From NCBI RefSeq assembly GCF_004193775.1, contig NC_041019.1:12324204-12388203 (forward strand): 64,000 nt of DNA, read 5' to 3'. Origin of the DNA: Glycine soja (taxonomy: Eukaryota; Streptophyta; Magnoliopsida; Fabales; Fabaceae). Position 1 is the first letter of the stretch. Each line of letters opens with the position of its first letter. Of the stretch, positions 1-10,327 are shown piece after piece. A program made the translations under genes and the position numbers. The notes under the pieces were generated by a model, which was given only the letters and a program-made list of their open reading frames with translations, was not told the origin of the DNA and searched no databases.

Positions 1-2382
1 AAATCAACACCGAATAAGTCACCCGTATTAGGTATTTGTCCCGGTACATTCCATTGTGTTCCTAACAGGGCATTAGGTGTTGGAATTGGGCCATGATATT
101 GTTGTGAAGGGGTCATTGTGGGCCATGAAAAATGAGCTTGTGTTTCCGCAACACCACCAAACGATTGCTGGCTTGTAGAAGTATCAGTGTGATGACCCTG
201 AAAAGGATACTGATACATCTGTGTCGAATACTCAGCAAATGTTTGTGGCGTGTAATACATTCCATGGCCACGCTCCGCCATTTGTTGGGAATATTCTTCC
301 GCTTCAACAGTGTCCCTTCGTCCGTCTATGCCCTGAGTTTCAATACTTGACTGAAGCATGTGAAACTGTTGTGCAGGAAATTGATGCTCTGATGCGGGAC
401 CATGTGACACTGACTCAGTGACTCTCTCTTGCTTTTCGGATAAAATTGTAATTTTTTCCACATAAGGCACGAGATCATCAACTGTCCATGTATTCCTCCC
501 TTGAGGAGACACCATGTATTGTAATGTCTCCGCAACTTCAGCCTGCAATTATAAGGGTAAGAAAATTAATGACCATCATTAAAAAAAAGTTCAAGTTAAA
601 TATTGAAAAAAATTAAAAAATACCAATGTAGCCGTCTTTTCATTTTCTGGGTCAACAAACATCTTTGTCTTTCGCCTATACCAGACCATGTAGTCCGAGT
701 TAAAGCTCAATAGGCCTTCTTGTCGGGGATAAGCGCCGACCCTAAATGCATGGCGATTATTCCACTGATGAATCATTGGGGCGAACAATTGCCCCCAATT
801 TTCGTCATGTTTCCCTTTTAATGTTATGCCATGAATGTTTAAGGGTTGTGAAGGAGACTCTGGAACTGGTTGCTGCATCCCAAATTGTCTCAACACTCTG
901 TCCGGTTGGTGCCACTCAATAACTTGGAAACAAATTAGTGGCACCACTGCGTACCACGCGAGACTTCCGACTAAACAAACGGGAGGCAACAATGATATAA
1001 CGGTTGATGGGTAAGGCTCCCACACAAACTGCATATAACAACATAGTTGTGAACATTGTAGTAAAATAACACATATAATTTTTTATTTTACAAATACAAT
1101 AGCATGGTTTTTACCTCATGACGTTTCATAATATCCAACTTGCGACTATAAACTTTCACATCATCATTGCCGATATGTTGGTTTCCACGTCGCAGCCACC
1201 TACAAAGAATAAAATTTAATATACCCTAAAACCATTTATTCTATTGAAATGAAAGACGTTGTTAAAAATGACTGACCTGTGCCCTAGTGGTGTATTTTCT
1301 ACTTGGGAAGGAGTCCTCTTTGGAGCCAAGGTTGGACATCGTTCCCATGCCCACAATTGTAGTAAGATGAACATACCTTCGATTGATTTAGTTTTATAAT
1401 CGGTGGCACTGCACATCTCTCTGTATAGAAAACCAAGTACGGCAACTCCCCATGCATATCTGCCACATTCTTCAAAGTCACGTAAAAATTGAAGGTACCT
1501 TAGCGAAACTCTGTTACTGGTTTTGTCAACAAACAAGACACCTCCAATGAATCTCAGTATCCATGCACGGGAAAACCTTCGTACTTGTTCTTCGTTGTCG
1601 TCATTATTTATTTGATCAAAATGGTGAGCCAGCCAACTTAATTTAACCACACTACCTTTAATTTCACCTTCTTGTGGTCTGACTCCCAATAATTCCTCAC
1701 ATAAATCAGCCCAATCAAGATTTGTTGGACCGATTAATGGTAAACCATCCATACTTATACCTAACAATACAGAGACGTCTTGTAGAGTAATAGTACACTC
1801 TCCGCATCTCATGTGAAACGTATGTGTTTCCGGCCTCCATCTTTCTATCAGAACACTAATTAATGAGGCATTTATTTTAAAGTATCCCATCTTAATGATC
1901 CAGCCGAAACCAGATTGTTGAAGAAAATGAAAAATTTGCTCTGGAATTTGTTCTTCCCCTTGATACGTGGGGACAGCTCGTCGTCACCCGAAAACGATCT
2001 GCTTCCGTTTCGACTTTCCTTAAGCGGGCTTGGGCTTTTTCCAGCTGTTCAATGGCCCCTTCCCGTAATTCTTCTGAGTTTCGAATAGTTCTCAAGATTT
2101 TCTGTTTTCGATTATCTAATAAATCACTTAATGAAAGTAGACTCTCTTTCCATTCATTTCAAAATGTCTAGGATCTCTTCCCGAACCAAACATGAATCTT
2201 TCGATTCATTTGGCTCTCACACTCAATTACTTATGGGAAATTTACCAAATATGTAATTTCCTTTCTTCTTCCCCATTCCAAACATGTTCTGAAACATGCT
2301 TAGGTTGCATCCATAATACATCAGTATCGATGGGACCAAACTTAATGTTAATATGTGATGAAGATGATGATGAAGATGCCAT
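1..2382 (-). pseudogene. PMD (MAIN-like) transposon gene, interrupted by plastid DNA, runs off the left edge
   Basis: This is a plant mobile domain (PMD) protein of the kind carried by soybean transposons, often annotated as MAIN-like or phosphatase-7 long-form homologue. Reading the minus strand, the start is at 2382 (a serine-run N-terminus) and coding continues 2382-2245, 1983-1277, 1199-1115, 1028-624 and 542 to the edge, all with GT-AG introns. Visible PMD motifs include RWRPETHTFHMRCGE, LQDVSVLLGI, LDWADLCEELLG, RAWILRFIGG and RYLQFLRDFE in the 1983-1277 exon, and ICFQVIEWHQPDRVLRQFG in the 1028-624 exon. The two pieces of the first exon join in frame (codon 46 to 47) if bases 1984-2244 are removed. 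That inserted segment begins with an in-frame stop, so the gene is broken although the rest is open. Its role is presumed mobile-element function; its precise biochemical activity is unknown. Confidence 0.85.
1984..2244 (-). other. atpF (fragment): Nuclear plastid DNA insertion (NUPT): 3' end of atpF group II intron plus start of atpF exon 2
   Basis: On the minus strand this segment contains a hairpin typical of group II intron domain V: arms AAATGAATC and GATTCATGTTT around a GAAA tetraloop, at about 2184-2217. It is followed about 60 bases later by a reading frame for [19 protein letters not shown] and AIEQLEKA, the start of exon 2 of chloroplast ATP synthase subunit b (CF0 subunit I). The intron/exon order and spacing match the plastid atpF gene. 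Homology stops abruptly at both ends, where the PMD reading frame resumes. Some residues differ from typical atpF, so the copy is not brand new or comes from a diverged plastid type. Passage through mitochondrial DNA is an alternative route. Confidence 0.83.
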
Positions 2383-2399
2383 TGCTACTGCAAAATAAA

Positions 2400-4235
2400 A
2401 TTTAATACATGTGAAGAAAACTTTAATTTATTAGTAAACTTTAAATATATAACAATAAATTTGTAAAAAATTAAACTAGCCAATTTTTAATATATTCTAT
2501 ACATAAATTAAAATACATGTGAAGAAAACTTTAATTTATTAGTAATTTTTTTTCTATAATTAACAAATAAATAATTGAATAAAATATGGACTAACAAATT
2601 ATTTATAATACAAACAAATATTGGAATGCAAAAAATCATTTCAACAATATATATACAAAAATAATAATAATGTACAATGTGTCATATATTTAATCACGTA
2701 AATTTTCTAAAACAAATAATATTAACCTATAAATTAAAACTAACAAATAATATATATAGCATTCTAACTAAAAATAATTAACTCAAATAATATTAAATTA
2801 TCAACTCATTTATTTAAAATACAAAATTATAATACTAAAAAGATAAATTTACGTGTGTCAAGTGTCTAATATTACAATTATTTATTTAAGTGTCAAATAT
2901 TTAATATTACAAAAACTAAAAATTTACATGTGTCTAAAATTTATAAATATATACCTAAAGCTAATATTAACTTGTGCCTAATACTAAAAAATCTAATATT
3001 ACGTGTGTCATCCTAAAGTATCATGCATGTATATATATTTATTAGGCTAAACTATCATTCGTCTAAATATATACCTAATACTACAAAAGCTAATATCACA
3101 TATATAAAATTTAAGAATATATACAACAACTAAATATATATACACGTAATATTTTTATACTAACTAAACAAATATATAATATTTTTTTCAATTATACTTA
3201 CTCATACAATTTTTTTGACGAGAGATTAAGTTATAAAATAATTTCTTATTTAAAACTCATAAGAATAATTGTCAACCCCCCTGCAAAAGTACATCATATA
3301 TTTTAATTCTACGAATAATTAAGAATACAATTAATTTAGATTCTATAGAACATATGTATAGTATACAAATAAAATAAATTTAGAAAAATAATTGAAACAA
3401 GTTGATAAGAAAGAATAATTATTTTAGAAAACTTTATATTTCTTGAGTTAGAATATATTTTATTTTACAGATATTTCTAGAATTCATAATAAAATGAACA
3501 TTCTTTGATAAAAAAAATTAATAATAATATTCTATGCTGTAATTACTACTAATACTAAAATATTATATACAATAACCAAATATTATTTTCAACCAAATAT
3601 ATACAATAACCAAATAATATCTAACAATATATACAATAACTAAATAAAATTTTAATTCTAACTAACCAAATAATATTTTCATACTAACTAACCTAACATT
3701 GGAATATCTATTAATACGTAAAAAATAACAACACAATAGCTACTCATACTAACTAATTTAAACTTAGAACTTTTGTTAATAATAACTAACCTACTATTTA
3801 CATACTAACTAACTTAGAATATTTGTTAATACTAATACTAACTAACTTAAACTTATAATATATATTAACATATTTACTTTGAAAATACTTACCAGGAATT
3901 TATGTCCAAGATAAGGGTAAGGGCACTTGAAGGATGAAAGCACAGCAACAAGCACTAAATTTGAAAGAAATTTGAACCATGAGCACAGCACAGCACAACA
4001 AGCACAATAAGCTCTCACACTCAAGAAGAAAGAAAGAGAAAGAAAACTCAGTAAGGTAAGGAGAAATGTAAGCCTAAAGAATGAAGTTCAACCATTTTTT
4101 TATAGCTGAAAACTTGAACCCCAACGTTCAAGATTTTTTAACGTTCACATGCTATACTAGGCTTTTCAGAAACTGGAAACCCTAAACACTGCAAGCCTGA
4201 GCCTAGCTATCTTCTAAACACTGCAAGCCTGCAAC
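2400..4235. other. AT-rich upstream region of the PMD element, no gene seen
   Basis: Extremely AT-rich sequence with many short repeats such as ATATACAATAACCAAATA and ACTAACTAAC between about 3540 and 3860. No open frame or family signature is convincing. It lies 5' of the minus-strand PMD gene and may be its promoter and element body. Confidence 0.6.
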
Positions 4236-4239
4236 GTGC

Positions 4240-4590
4240 AGACCTGGAAGCCTTCACGTGAGCCAAGCCTATCCCGCCAGCTCCAATGGCGCAACCTGAA
4301 CTATCCCACCGGCTCCAGTGGCGGGACTGCCCACGTAGGCATGTCCCGCCAGGAGGAATGGCGGTACCCTCGCCTCTGTCCTACTCAGCCTATCCTGCCA
4401 TTGCTGTTGGCGGTACCCCCTCTCTCCCCCTCTCTCCTAGTCAGCCTGTCCCGCAAATGCCAATAGCGGCACCCCCTATCCTGCCATTGCCACTGGCGGT
4501 TCAAACTTTCCGCCAGTGTCAATGGCGGCACCCACGTCCAGAAGTGACCCCCCTCGTAATTTGTTTTAAAAGAAACCCTCTTCGGTAAAT
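4240..4590. repeat. Array of about seven GC-rich imperfect palindromes (CCGCCA...TGGCGG)
   Basis: A sharp GC-rich island in AT-rich DNA. Units of about 20 bp read like TCCCGCCAGCTCCAATGGCG, each a short inverted repeat (CCGCCA against TGGCGG) with a variable centre, spaced by 25-60 bp at roughly 4272, 4303, 4348, 4393, 4448, 4480 and 4509. Open frames across it are by-products of base composition. It is about 1.9 kb upstream of the PMD start, where a subterminal region of the element would be expected. Confidence 0.7.
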
Positions 4591-4870
4591 AGTTTTCAAA
4601 AGAAACCCTCTTCCGTAAATTTGCCCATAGTTGTTTTTTTTTTAAAAAGAGACTATTCCATGAACAGAGAATATTTTCAAATTTTAACATATTAACTAAT
4701 AAATATTTTATAAGATATACCTCATAAACTAATTTTATAATTCCTGATTTTTTTTATGCGACAAAGATAACTATAAACAAACCTCACCCTAAATGAGATA
4801 AGTGCATTAACTATGACACGGATTAATTAATTAATTATTAATTATTAGAAGTAAAGAAAAAAATTGAAAA
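4591..4870. other. AT-rich spacer with short direct repeats
   Basis: Contains the direct repeat AAAAGAAACCCTCTTC(C/G)GTAAAT twice (about 4567-4618) and TTAATTAATTA runs. No gene is recognised. It may hold the boundary between the PMD element and the villin-like fragment. Confidence 0.5.
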
Positions 4871-6644
4871 GTGAGCTGTCTTCAACATACGGGGTTTTTA
4901 CGTACACAAATACAAAACAATATGTCCACAATCCACTCCTCACTTTCTCTTCTCTCGTGCTTTATCCGTCCATTCTCTCTCTCAATCTCATTTCTCTGCC
5001 TCTGCTTCCATTTCACCGTAAGTTCTCATTTCTCCGTACCTCACCGTAAGTTCTCATTTCTCCGTACCTTCCATTTCATTCTCTCTTTACCTCTCCTTCG
5101 TGTTCATTTCGCTCTTCTCTTCTCTTCTCCTAGGGTTAGGCTTTTCCAATTAAGGTGCATTTTGAACTCCATACCTACCGATTAACTACAATGTAATCGA
5201 TGTTTTATGCTTTTCTTCATTTTAATCTACGAATATTATTTGATGATTATTTGTGCTATCGCTTAACTCGTTGTTTATGTGTAGTAGAGTTAATGTTATC
5301 CGAGTTGTAACAACGGATAAGGAAGCGTGGATTTCACACTCAGGGTTTATCCTCCTTCACTGTTTTCACCAGTGGCTGGAACTAGAATTAGTTTAAATTC
5401 CATGCAAATATTTAGTTTCGTGTTGCTACCGTTTACCGTGTTGAGTTGAATGGAGTGTGAATTTAGTTTGGAGAAAGAAATTGAGGGAATAATCACTAAT
5501 GCAGTAGTGCTGGTTTCAAGTTAGTTGCGAAACGTTAATTCGGATAGTAGAACTTACCACGGAGCTTCACTAGTGGTTTCTAATAATTATTTATTAGTTT
5601 TTACGGATATTGATGATCTACAGCCTACAAAATCCATAATATATTTATTTATTTATGAGTTAAAATAAAAATGAGAATTTGAAAGGATAAATGAGAGGAG
5701 GAAATAGAGATGACTTGTGTAAAGGGTAAATGACACGTGTCCAATTACAGCTGTATCCCAACTCCAAAGGCATGTAAGATTGAATGGTGAATATTAGCTC
5801 CTTTCATCTCTTTCTCTGTGTGTTTTGTAATTTGATATTGTTAGGCAATTCTTTTAGAATAGTAGAATATGAATTAATAAGGTTCCCTTCCAATGGCAAC
5901 TCTCCACGCATTAGTGAAATTTTGCACAGTGCAGTGCAAAGCCTATGCTGGAAGCAAATGTGAGGATGCGTGTTTTTTTTCATGTACGTCGGTACGTGTC
6001 ACACTGCTTAAACTTGTGTCAATTGATGGCTACCAAAATATTTAGCTCTATTAGGTAGGTATGCAGAACGGACATGGTGACAAAAGATGCAATTTTCTGT
6101 TATGCTTTTGTCCAATTTAAGAAATTGCTATGAAAAGGCATTTGTGCATATTCAAAGTGCAATTTGCTTACTTGTTTGTGAACAACCGCAAATATGTAGT
6201 TGCTGACAGTGACGTGCTTAAGAATGTGTTGCTGTTCTTCTCTGCTTCTTGTGCACATGAATTTAGGTATATAAGCTCTTTATTTACTTGGAATTTCTAA
6301 TGGTAGATGAAAGAACATATATAATAGCTACAATTTGCCTAGGTTGTTGTTTTTCCTTTTTTCTTTCTATTGCCTTTCCCTTGCAAATTAATGATGCTAA
6401 CATTATCTATGATATATTCCAACTCCTGAGAAATTCCTTTACTGTCTAAATAAAGTAATCACTGTGCGAGAATTTGTTTGTTGAAATGGTTCGGGGGAAG
6501 CATTGCATTTTTTTTCTCCCACTTGTATGTCAGCTTCAAAAAATTAACACTTTGATCTTGCTTTTCTATTCATTCATTATTTCATTCATGGTTTCCTTTC
6601 AGGGCATTTTTTGAAAAATTTAAACTAGTTAATAGAAGAATATT
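4870..6644 (+). promoter_or_regulatory. Putative 5' UTR, leader intron and promoter side of the villin-like fragment
   Basis: 4915-5150 is a CT-rich leader of the plant 5' UTR type and carries a tandem duplication of about 31 bp beginning CACCGTAAGTTCTC (near 5016 and 5042) that contains a GTAAGT donor-like site. A matching acceptor TTTCAG lies at about 6596-6601, followed by 40 nt of leader and the ATG at 6645. The 1.5 kb between is intron-like, T-rich and has no long frame. Short open frames at 4864-5185 fall in the leader and are not taken as proteins. Confidence 0.55.
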
Positions 6645-6985
6645 ATGGCTGTTTCCATGAGAGATTTGGATCTAGCTTTCCAGGGAGCTGGACAAAAGGC
6701 GTATCCTGCTTCTTGTTAACATATTCTACTTTTCACTATTTATAAGATTTTCATATTTAGAAGATTTGTTCAAGTTTTCTGCTTCATTTGGTTCCGTCAT
6801 ATGCTTAATTTAATTTGATGCTTTAACGTTTGATCTGTTCCCAGTAGTCCAGTACTTGTGCATTATTTTCCTTAACCATATATAGTGGACTTGAAATATG
6901 GCGTATTGAGAATTTTAATCCAGTTCCTGTCCCAAAGTCCTCTTATGGGAAATTTTTCACTGGAGACTCCTATGTGATCTTAAAG
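6645..6985 (+). pseudogene. VLN4-like: Villin-4-like gene fragment: first two coding exons only
   Basis: Villins bind, bundle and cap actin filaments through gelsolin repeats and a headpiece. Exon 1 (6645-6700) reads MAVSMRDLDLAFQGAGQK. A GT donor follows, and the acceptor TATATAG leads into exon 2 (6886-6985), reading [19 protein letters not shown] then [13 protein letters not shown] before GTAAGC. This is the start of the first gelsolin repeat of the VLN4 type; a full protein is near 950 residues. No further villin exon was found downstream, so only about 50 codons remain with the leader and promoter side. The piece lies between a PMD element and a CACTA end and is probably a captured or truncated gene rather than a working villin. 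Confidence 0.85.
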
Positions 6986-7159
6986 GTAAGCCATATTTTG
7001 AAAGTGATTATTCATACAGTGTTAGCCTCATGTTGGTATATTCTGTTTCGGGATGTTTCTATTTCTGTTTATTATTGCATTGCATGGACATTGTAATTTA
7101 AAAGCAATTGTTGTTCCCAGCATGAAAAAAATCACAATATTGGTATGTAATGGCATGTA

Positions 7160-7354
7160 GATCAATTTCCGTCTTCATTTTTCTTTGGAGCACAACTGGA
7201 AAAAACTCTAAAAACCACAAGCTCTAGAAAAAGGAAGCATTTGCCAAAACCTCTATCTGAAGCACAACTGGATATCAATGGCTTAGCAACAAGTTCACCA
7301 AATGTTCATCAAACGCAAGTAGGCAATAAAATGAAGACAAGGAAAAGGAAATGA
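7160..7354 (+). pseudogene. Orphan exon-like frame, basic C-terminus, unknown gene
   Basis: A frame of 64 codons opens at a possible acceptor (GCATGTAG before 7161) and ends at TGA 7352-7354. It contains GAQLEKTLKTTSSRKRKH, PLSEAQLDINGL and a very basic end, KMKTRKRK. Base use looks coding compared with the flanks. I do not recognise the family. It is not a villin exon, so it may be a piece of a second gene joined behind the villin fragment, or chance. Confidence 0.35.
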
Positions 7355-8116
7355 TACTTTATGCAGGAGCCCTGTTTAACCTTTTCCTAAGGCTTCAAAT
7401 TACAGTATCCATCCTTTTGTGAGATTGAGATCCCATGAGATGATCGGCTAGGATCTCGATGGATTTGTTTCCATTTAGGAAGGTAATCATAAAATATGTG
7501 CCATTGTATTTTTTAAAAATAGCTTTCCAGGTATTAATCTGGTGAGTTGTTTTAGTGTTGCCCCTCTTGCAAACACTAAACTAAAAATAGTTCACTTATT
7601 AGTTTTTAAATTTTTAGATTTTTTTTGTTTTATTTACAGAAACCCCATTCCATGTTCCAAATGATGTTTTTTCCTCCTTTTAAGGGGGTTTACTAACCGT
7701 ACAAAAAAGAAAAGAAAAAAAATGATGAAAATAGGGGGAACATTTATTTTTGTACCTCAGGATTCAATGTCATTACTGTATTAACTTGCTGGCAACCTTA
7801 GTAAATATTGCAACTTATGTGTTTGATTGTTCAGAACATATGGATATGGCTCTCATCTTGCATTGATTGTGTATAGTTTGACATTCAAGGTGGTTGTTTT
7901 CGGCAATGATAAAGCCGCTATGTTGGCCGATTTTTGGGAATATCCTCATTTCCTTGAAATAAAACTTTGTTGTTATGGATCTGTGATTTGAGTAAAGAGT
8001 GGGATGGGACATCATATCTTCCAATTGCTGCATGCACGTTGATTAACTTAATAATCTCTTACTATTATGCACGTTGTTATTACATTATTAATTTATTTTT
8101 TTATTTGATCATGCAG

Positions 8117-8212
8117 TATTTTAATGAAGTTAGACCATTAGAAGCAGAGAGATTCAAGGCGCTTCGTATCCAGTGGGCACAGCATTATCTAAAAGTTAGA
8201 AATCAAACATAA
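8117..8212 (+). pseudogene. Orphan terminal exon-like frame, unknown gene
   Basis: After a good acceptor (TTTGATCATGCAG, ending 8116) the frame reads YFNEVRPLEAERFKALRIQW and ends KVRNQT at a TAA (8210-8212). A GC content above the flanks and the acceptor suggest the last exon of a protein gene. The family was not recognised. It lies 250 bp before the hairpin array of a CACTA end, consistent with a captured exon. Confidence 0.4.
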
Positions 8213-8466
8213 GATGTTAGGCAACTATGTAACTTTAGGTTACTTAATTAGTTTACATACTTTGCATTACAATTTTTACAATTGTTGTCTCATTTTAACA
8301 TTGAATAACCTTTGTTGATAGCTAGTTTTCCGCTAAAACCTATTTGAAAGCAGAATGCAAATGATATATGTTGTGTGCTGTGTGGTTTGATTTTAAATTT
8401 ACAGGTTAAATTTTGGTTTTTTTTGGAAAAATAGAGACATTATTTAAATTTTTTTTTTTGAAAACA

Positions 8467-9083
8467 ACATCGGTTTTTTGGAAAAATCGATGTTAACGAA
8501 TGTGTTAATTTGACAGTTAACATCGGTTTTTTTAAAAAATCGATGTTAACGATATTAACATCGATTTTTTGGAAAAACCGATGTTAACGAATGTGTTAAT
8601 GTTGACAGTTAACATCGGTTTTTTTAGAAAAAACGATGTTAATATTGAAAACGTTAACATCGGTTTTTTTGGAAAAACCGATGTTAACGAATGTGTTAAT
8701 GTTGACAGTTAACATCGGTTTTTTAGAAAAATCGATGTTAACATACGTTGACATCGGTTTTTTAGAAAAACCGATGTCAACGTACGTTAACATCGGTTTT
8801 TTTACAAAAAACCGATGTTAATATTGAAAACGTTAACATCGGTTTTTTCAAAAAACCGATGTTAATTGTCAACATTAACACATTCGTTAACATCGGTTTT
8901 TTTACAAAAAACCGATGTTAACTTACTTTATATAACCGATGTAAGTAATTTTACGTTAACATCGGTTTTTAAAAAATCGATGTTAACGATAATACTATCA
9001 ACGCCAGTACTTTCAACATCGATTCAAAAACCGATGTTAAAAGTCATAAATAACCGATGTTAAAAGCATATTTTCTAATAGTG
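8467..9083. mobile_element. CACTA element right end with a dense array of subterminal hairpin repeats
   Basis: More than a dozen copies of AACATCGGTTTTT and its complement AAAAACCGATGTT alternate, many pairing into perfect hairpins with 4-6 nt loops. The array ends at CTAATAGTG (9075-9083), the complement of a CACTATTAG terminus, followed by TTA. In a related repeat at 38988 the sequence TTACTCTAG continues without the CACTA end, which supports 9083/9084 as the element edge. No matching left end with the same subterminal repeat was found in this window. The villin and orphan exons to the left may be inside the element. Confidence 0.75.
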
Positions 9084-9650
9084 TTACTCTAGTATAAGCC
9101 TTTGAAATTGTCCTCTTTGTCCAAACAAAATTGACCCATTATATGCATATATCAGGTTTATGATATTTTACATCCCTGCAATAAGAAACAATTATGATAA
9201 TATGCAAATGGAATTTATCCTCTTTTTGTCAAAACAGAATTGAACCATGGGATCAATATAGATCCATTCACTAATTTTAATTATTGCACCAGCTAAAAAA
9301 TGAAAACCAAACAAAGTTGAACACCAAATAAATACCAAAGTTGAACACCAATAAACTCTTCTATCATTAACTAACCATTCAATAATTACAATTTGCAAAC
9401 TAAAAACACCAACAAGCAACTTACCACTATTACTTTCGTCCTAAACCATTACATAATAAAAACGCCAACAAGCAAATTGCCACCATTACATCACATTCCC
9501 TTACTACATAATAAAAACACCAACAAGAAAACACTGACCTAAGACAAAACCAATCCAATCCCTAAAATTTTTCCCTTCATCTTCATATCACTGATCTTGT
9601 TTTGCAAACCTTTTTCCCTGACCTTCAATTCATCAACCTTCTTCATCAAT
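9084..9650. repeat. Repeat shared with 38988-39556 (about 560 bp): GRF-gene 3' part and flank
   Basis: From TTACTCTAGTATAAGCC to the CATCAACCTTCTTCATCA motif, this segment matches 38988-39556 with few differences. It covers the 3' flank and the end of exon 2 of the GRF zinc-finger gene. It is one of two dispersed copies of the same element-borne gene. Confidence 0.8.
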
Positions 9651-9930
9651 GCTACAATTATTCTCTTCTCACGACTATTGACAAGTGAATCGTGCCACTC
9701 AAAAAATGAACACCCTTTTTCTACCTATAACCTACATGGGCAAAATAAACACAAAAATCAATACACAAACCAAAACATAACCAACGCTAAACATTATTCC
9801 TTACCTTATATGAACCACAACCATAAAAATGTCTCACTGGATTATCCTCAGTCCATGATGTCACCAATGGAGCCTCTACACTACACAAACACATCATGCG
9901 AGTTTGGGGATCGAAGGTATACGACGACAT
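9539..9930 (-). CDS. Small GRF-type zinc-finger protein, two exons
   Basis: Minus strand: exon 1 is 9930-9805 (start MSSYTFDPQTRMMCLCSVE) and exon 2 is 9724-9539 (stop TAG), joined by a GT-AG intron of 80 bp; total 103 residues. The zinc-finger pattern is clear: CLC near residue 14, then NPVRHFYGCG (31-40) and GCSFFEWHDS after the splice, fitting C-x-C...C...C of the GRF zinc finger. A charged helix follows (KKVDELKVREKGLQNKI) and the tail is hydrophobic (ILGIGLVLS). GRF fingers bind nucleic acid, and many such short plant genes belong to transposable elements. A second, truncated copy at 39445-39556 supports repeat status. The frame is fully open, so expression is possible. Confidence 0.7.
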
Positions 9931-10327
9931 GGAAAATGTGACAAGGAGGTTGTTGCGACCATGACCACAAATTTACAAATAGGATGAGGAGCTTGCTTCG
10001 CTTTGGGTTAAAGCAAGAGGAAGAAGCTTACGAGTTAGGGATTTTGCAAAAATCCAAGGTTAGGGATTTTGAGGTAAGCTTTTACAAAAGAACCTTTTAG
10101 AGTGATGACAAGGAGAAGCTTTTATGGTTTTGAGGTAAAAAAAAAATTACCAATGAGGATTAATTTCGTGCACTTATTTTATGTCCAATAGAATCATGGC
10201 ACGTGACCATCAACGTGAACAATTAACCGTCAACATCCAATTTTAAGGTCGGTGACTCAAATAACCGGATTGCAAAAAGAGGGTGACTCAATTGGTGAGT
10301 TAAATTGAAAAAAAAAAGGGGGTCGGT
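9931..10327. other. Upstream flank of the GRF gene and junction with the PPR fragment
   Basis: Holds a direct repeat GGTTAGGGATTTTG (about 10033 and 10060) and two GGTGACTCAA motifs near 10250-10285. No gene was recognised. The PPR homology begins abruptly at about 10328 after a poly-A run. Confidence 0.5.

Noticed and set aside
4236..4690. Pro-rich frames on both strands over the GC island
   Set aside because: They come from the palindromic repeat units and change register between units; no protein support.
8467..9062. Regular repeats reminiscent of a CRISPR array
   Set aside because: The units alternate in orientation, spacers are irregular, the DNA is plant nuclear, and the array ends in a CACTA terminus.
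8596..9063. Frames of 61-65 codons on both strands across the hairpin array
   Set aside because: They are translations of the subterminal repeats, nearly the same on both strands.
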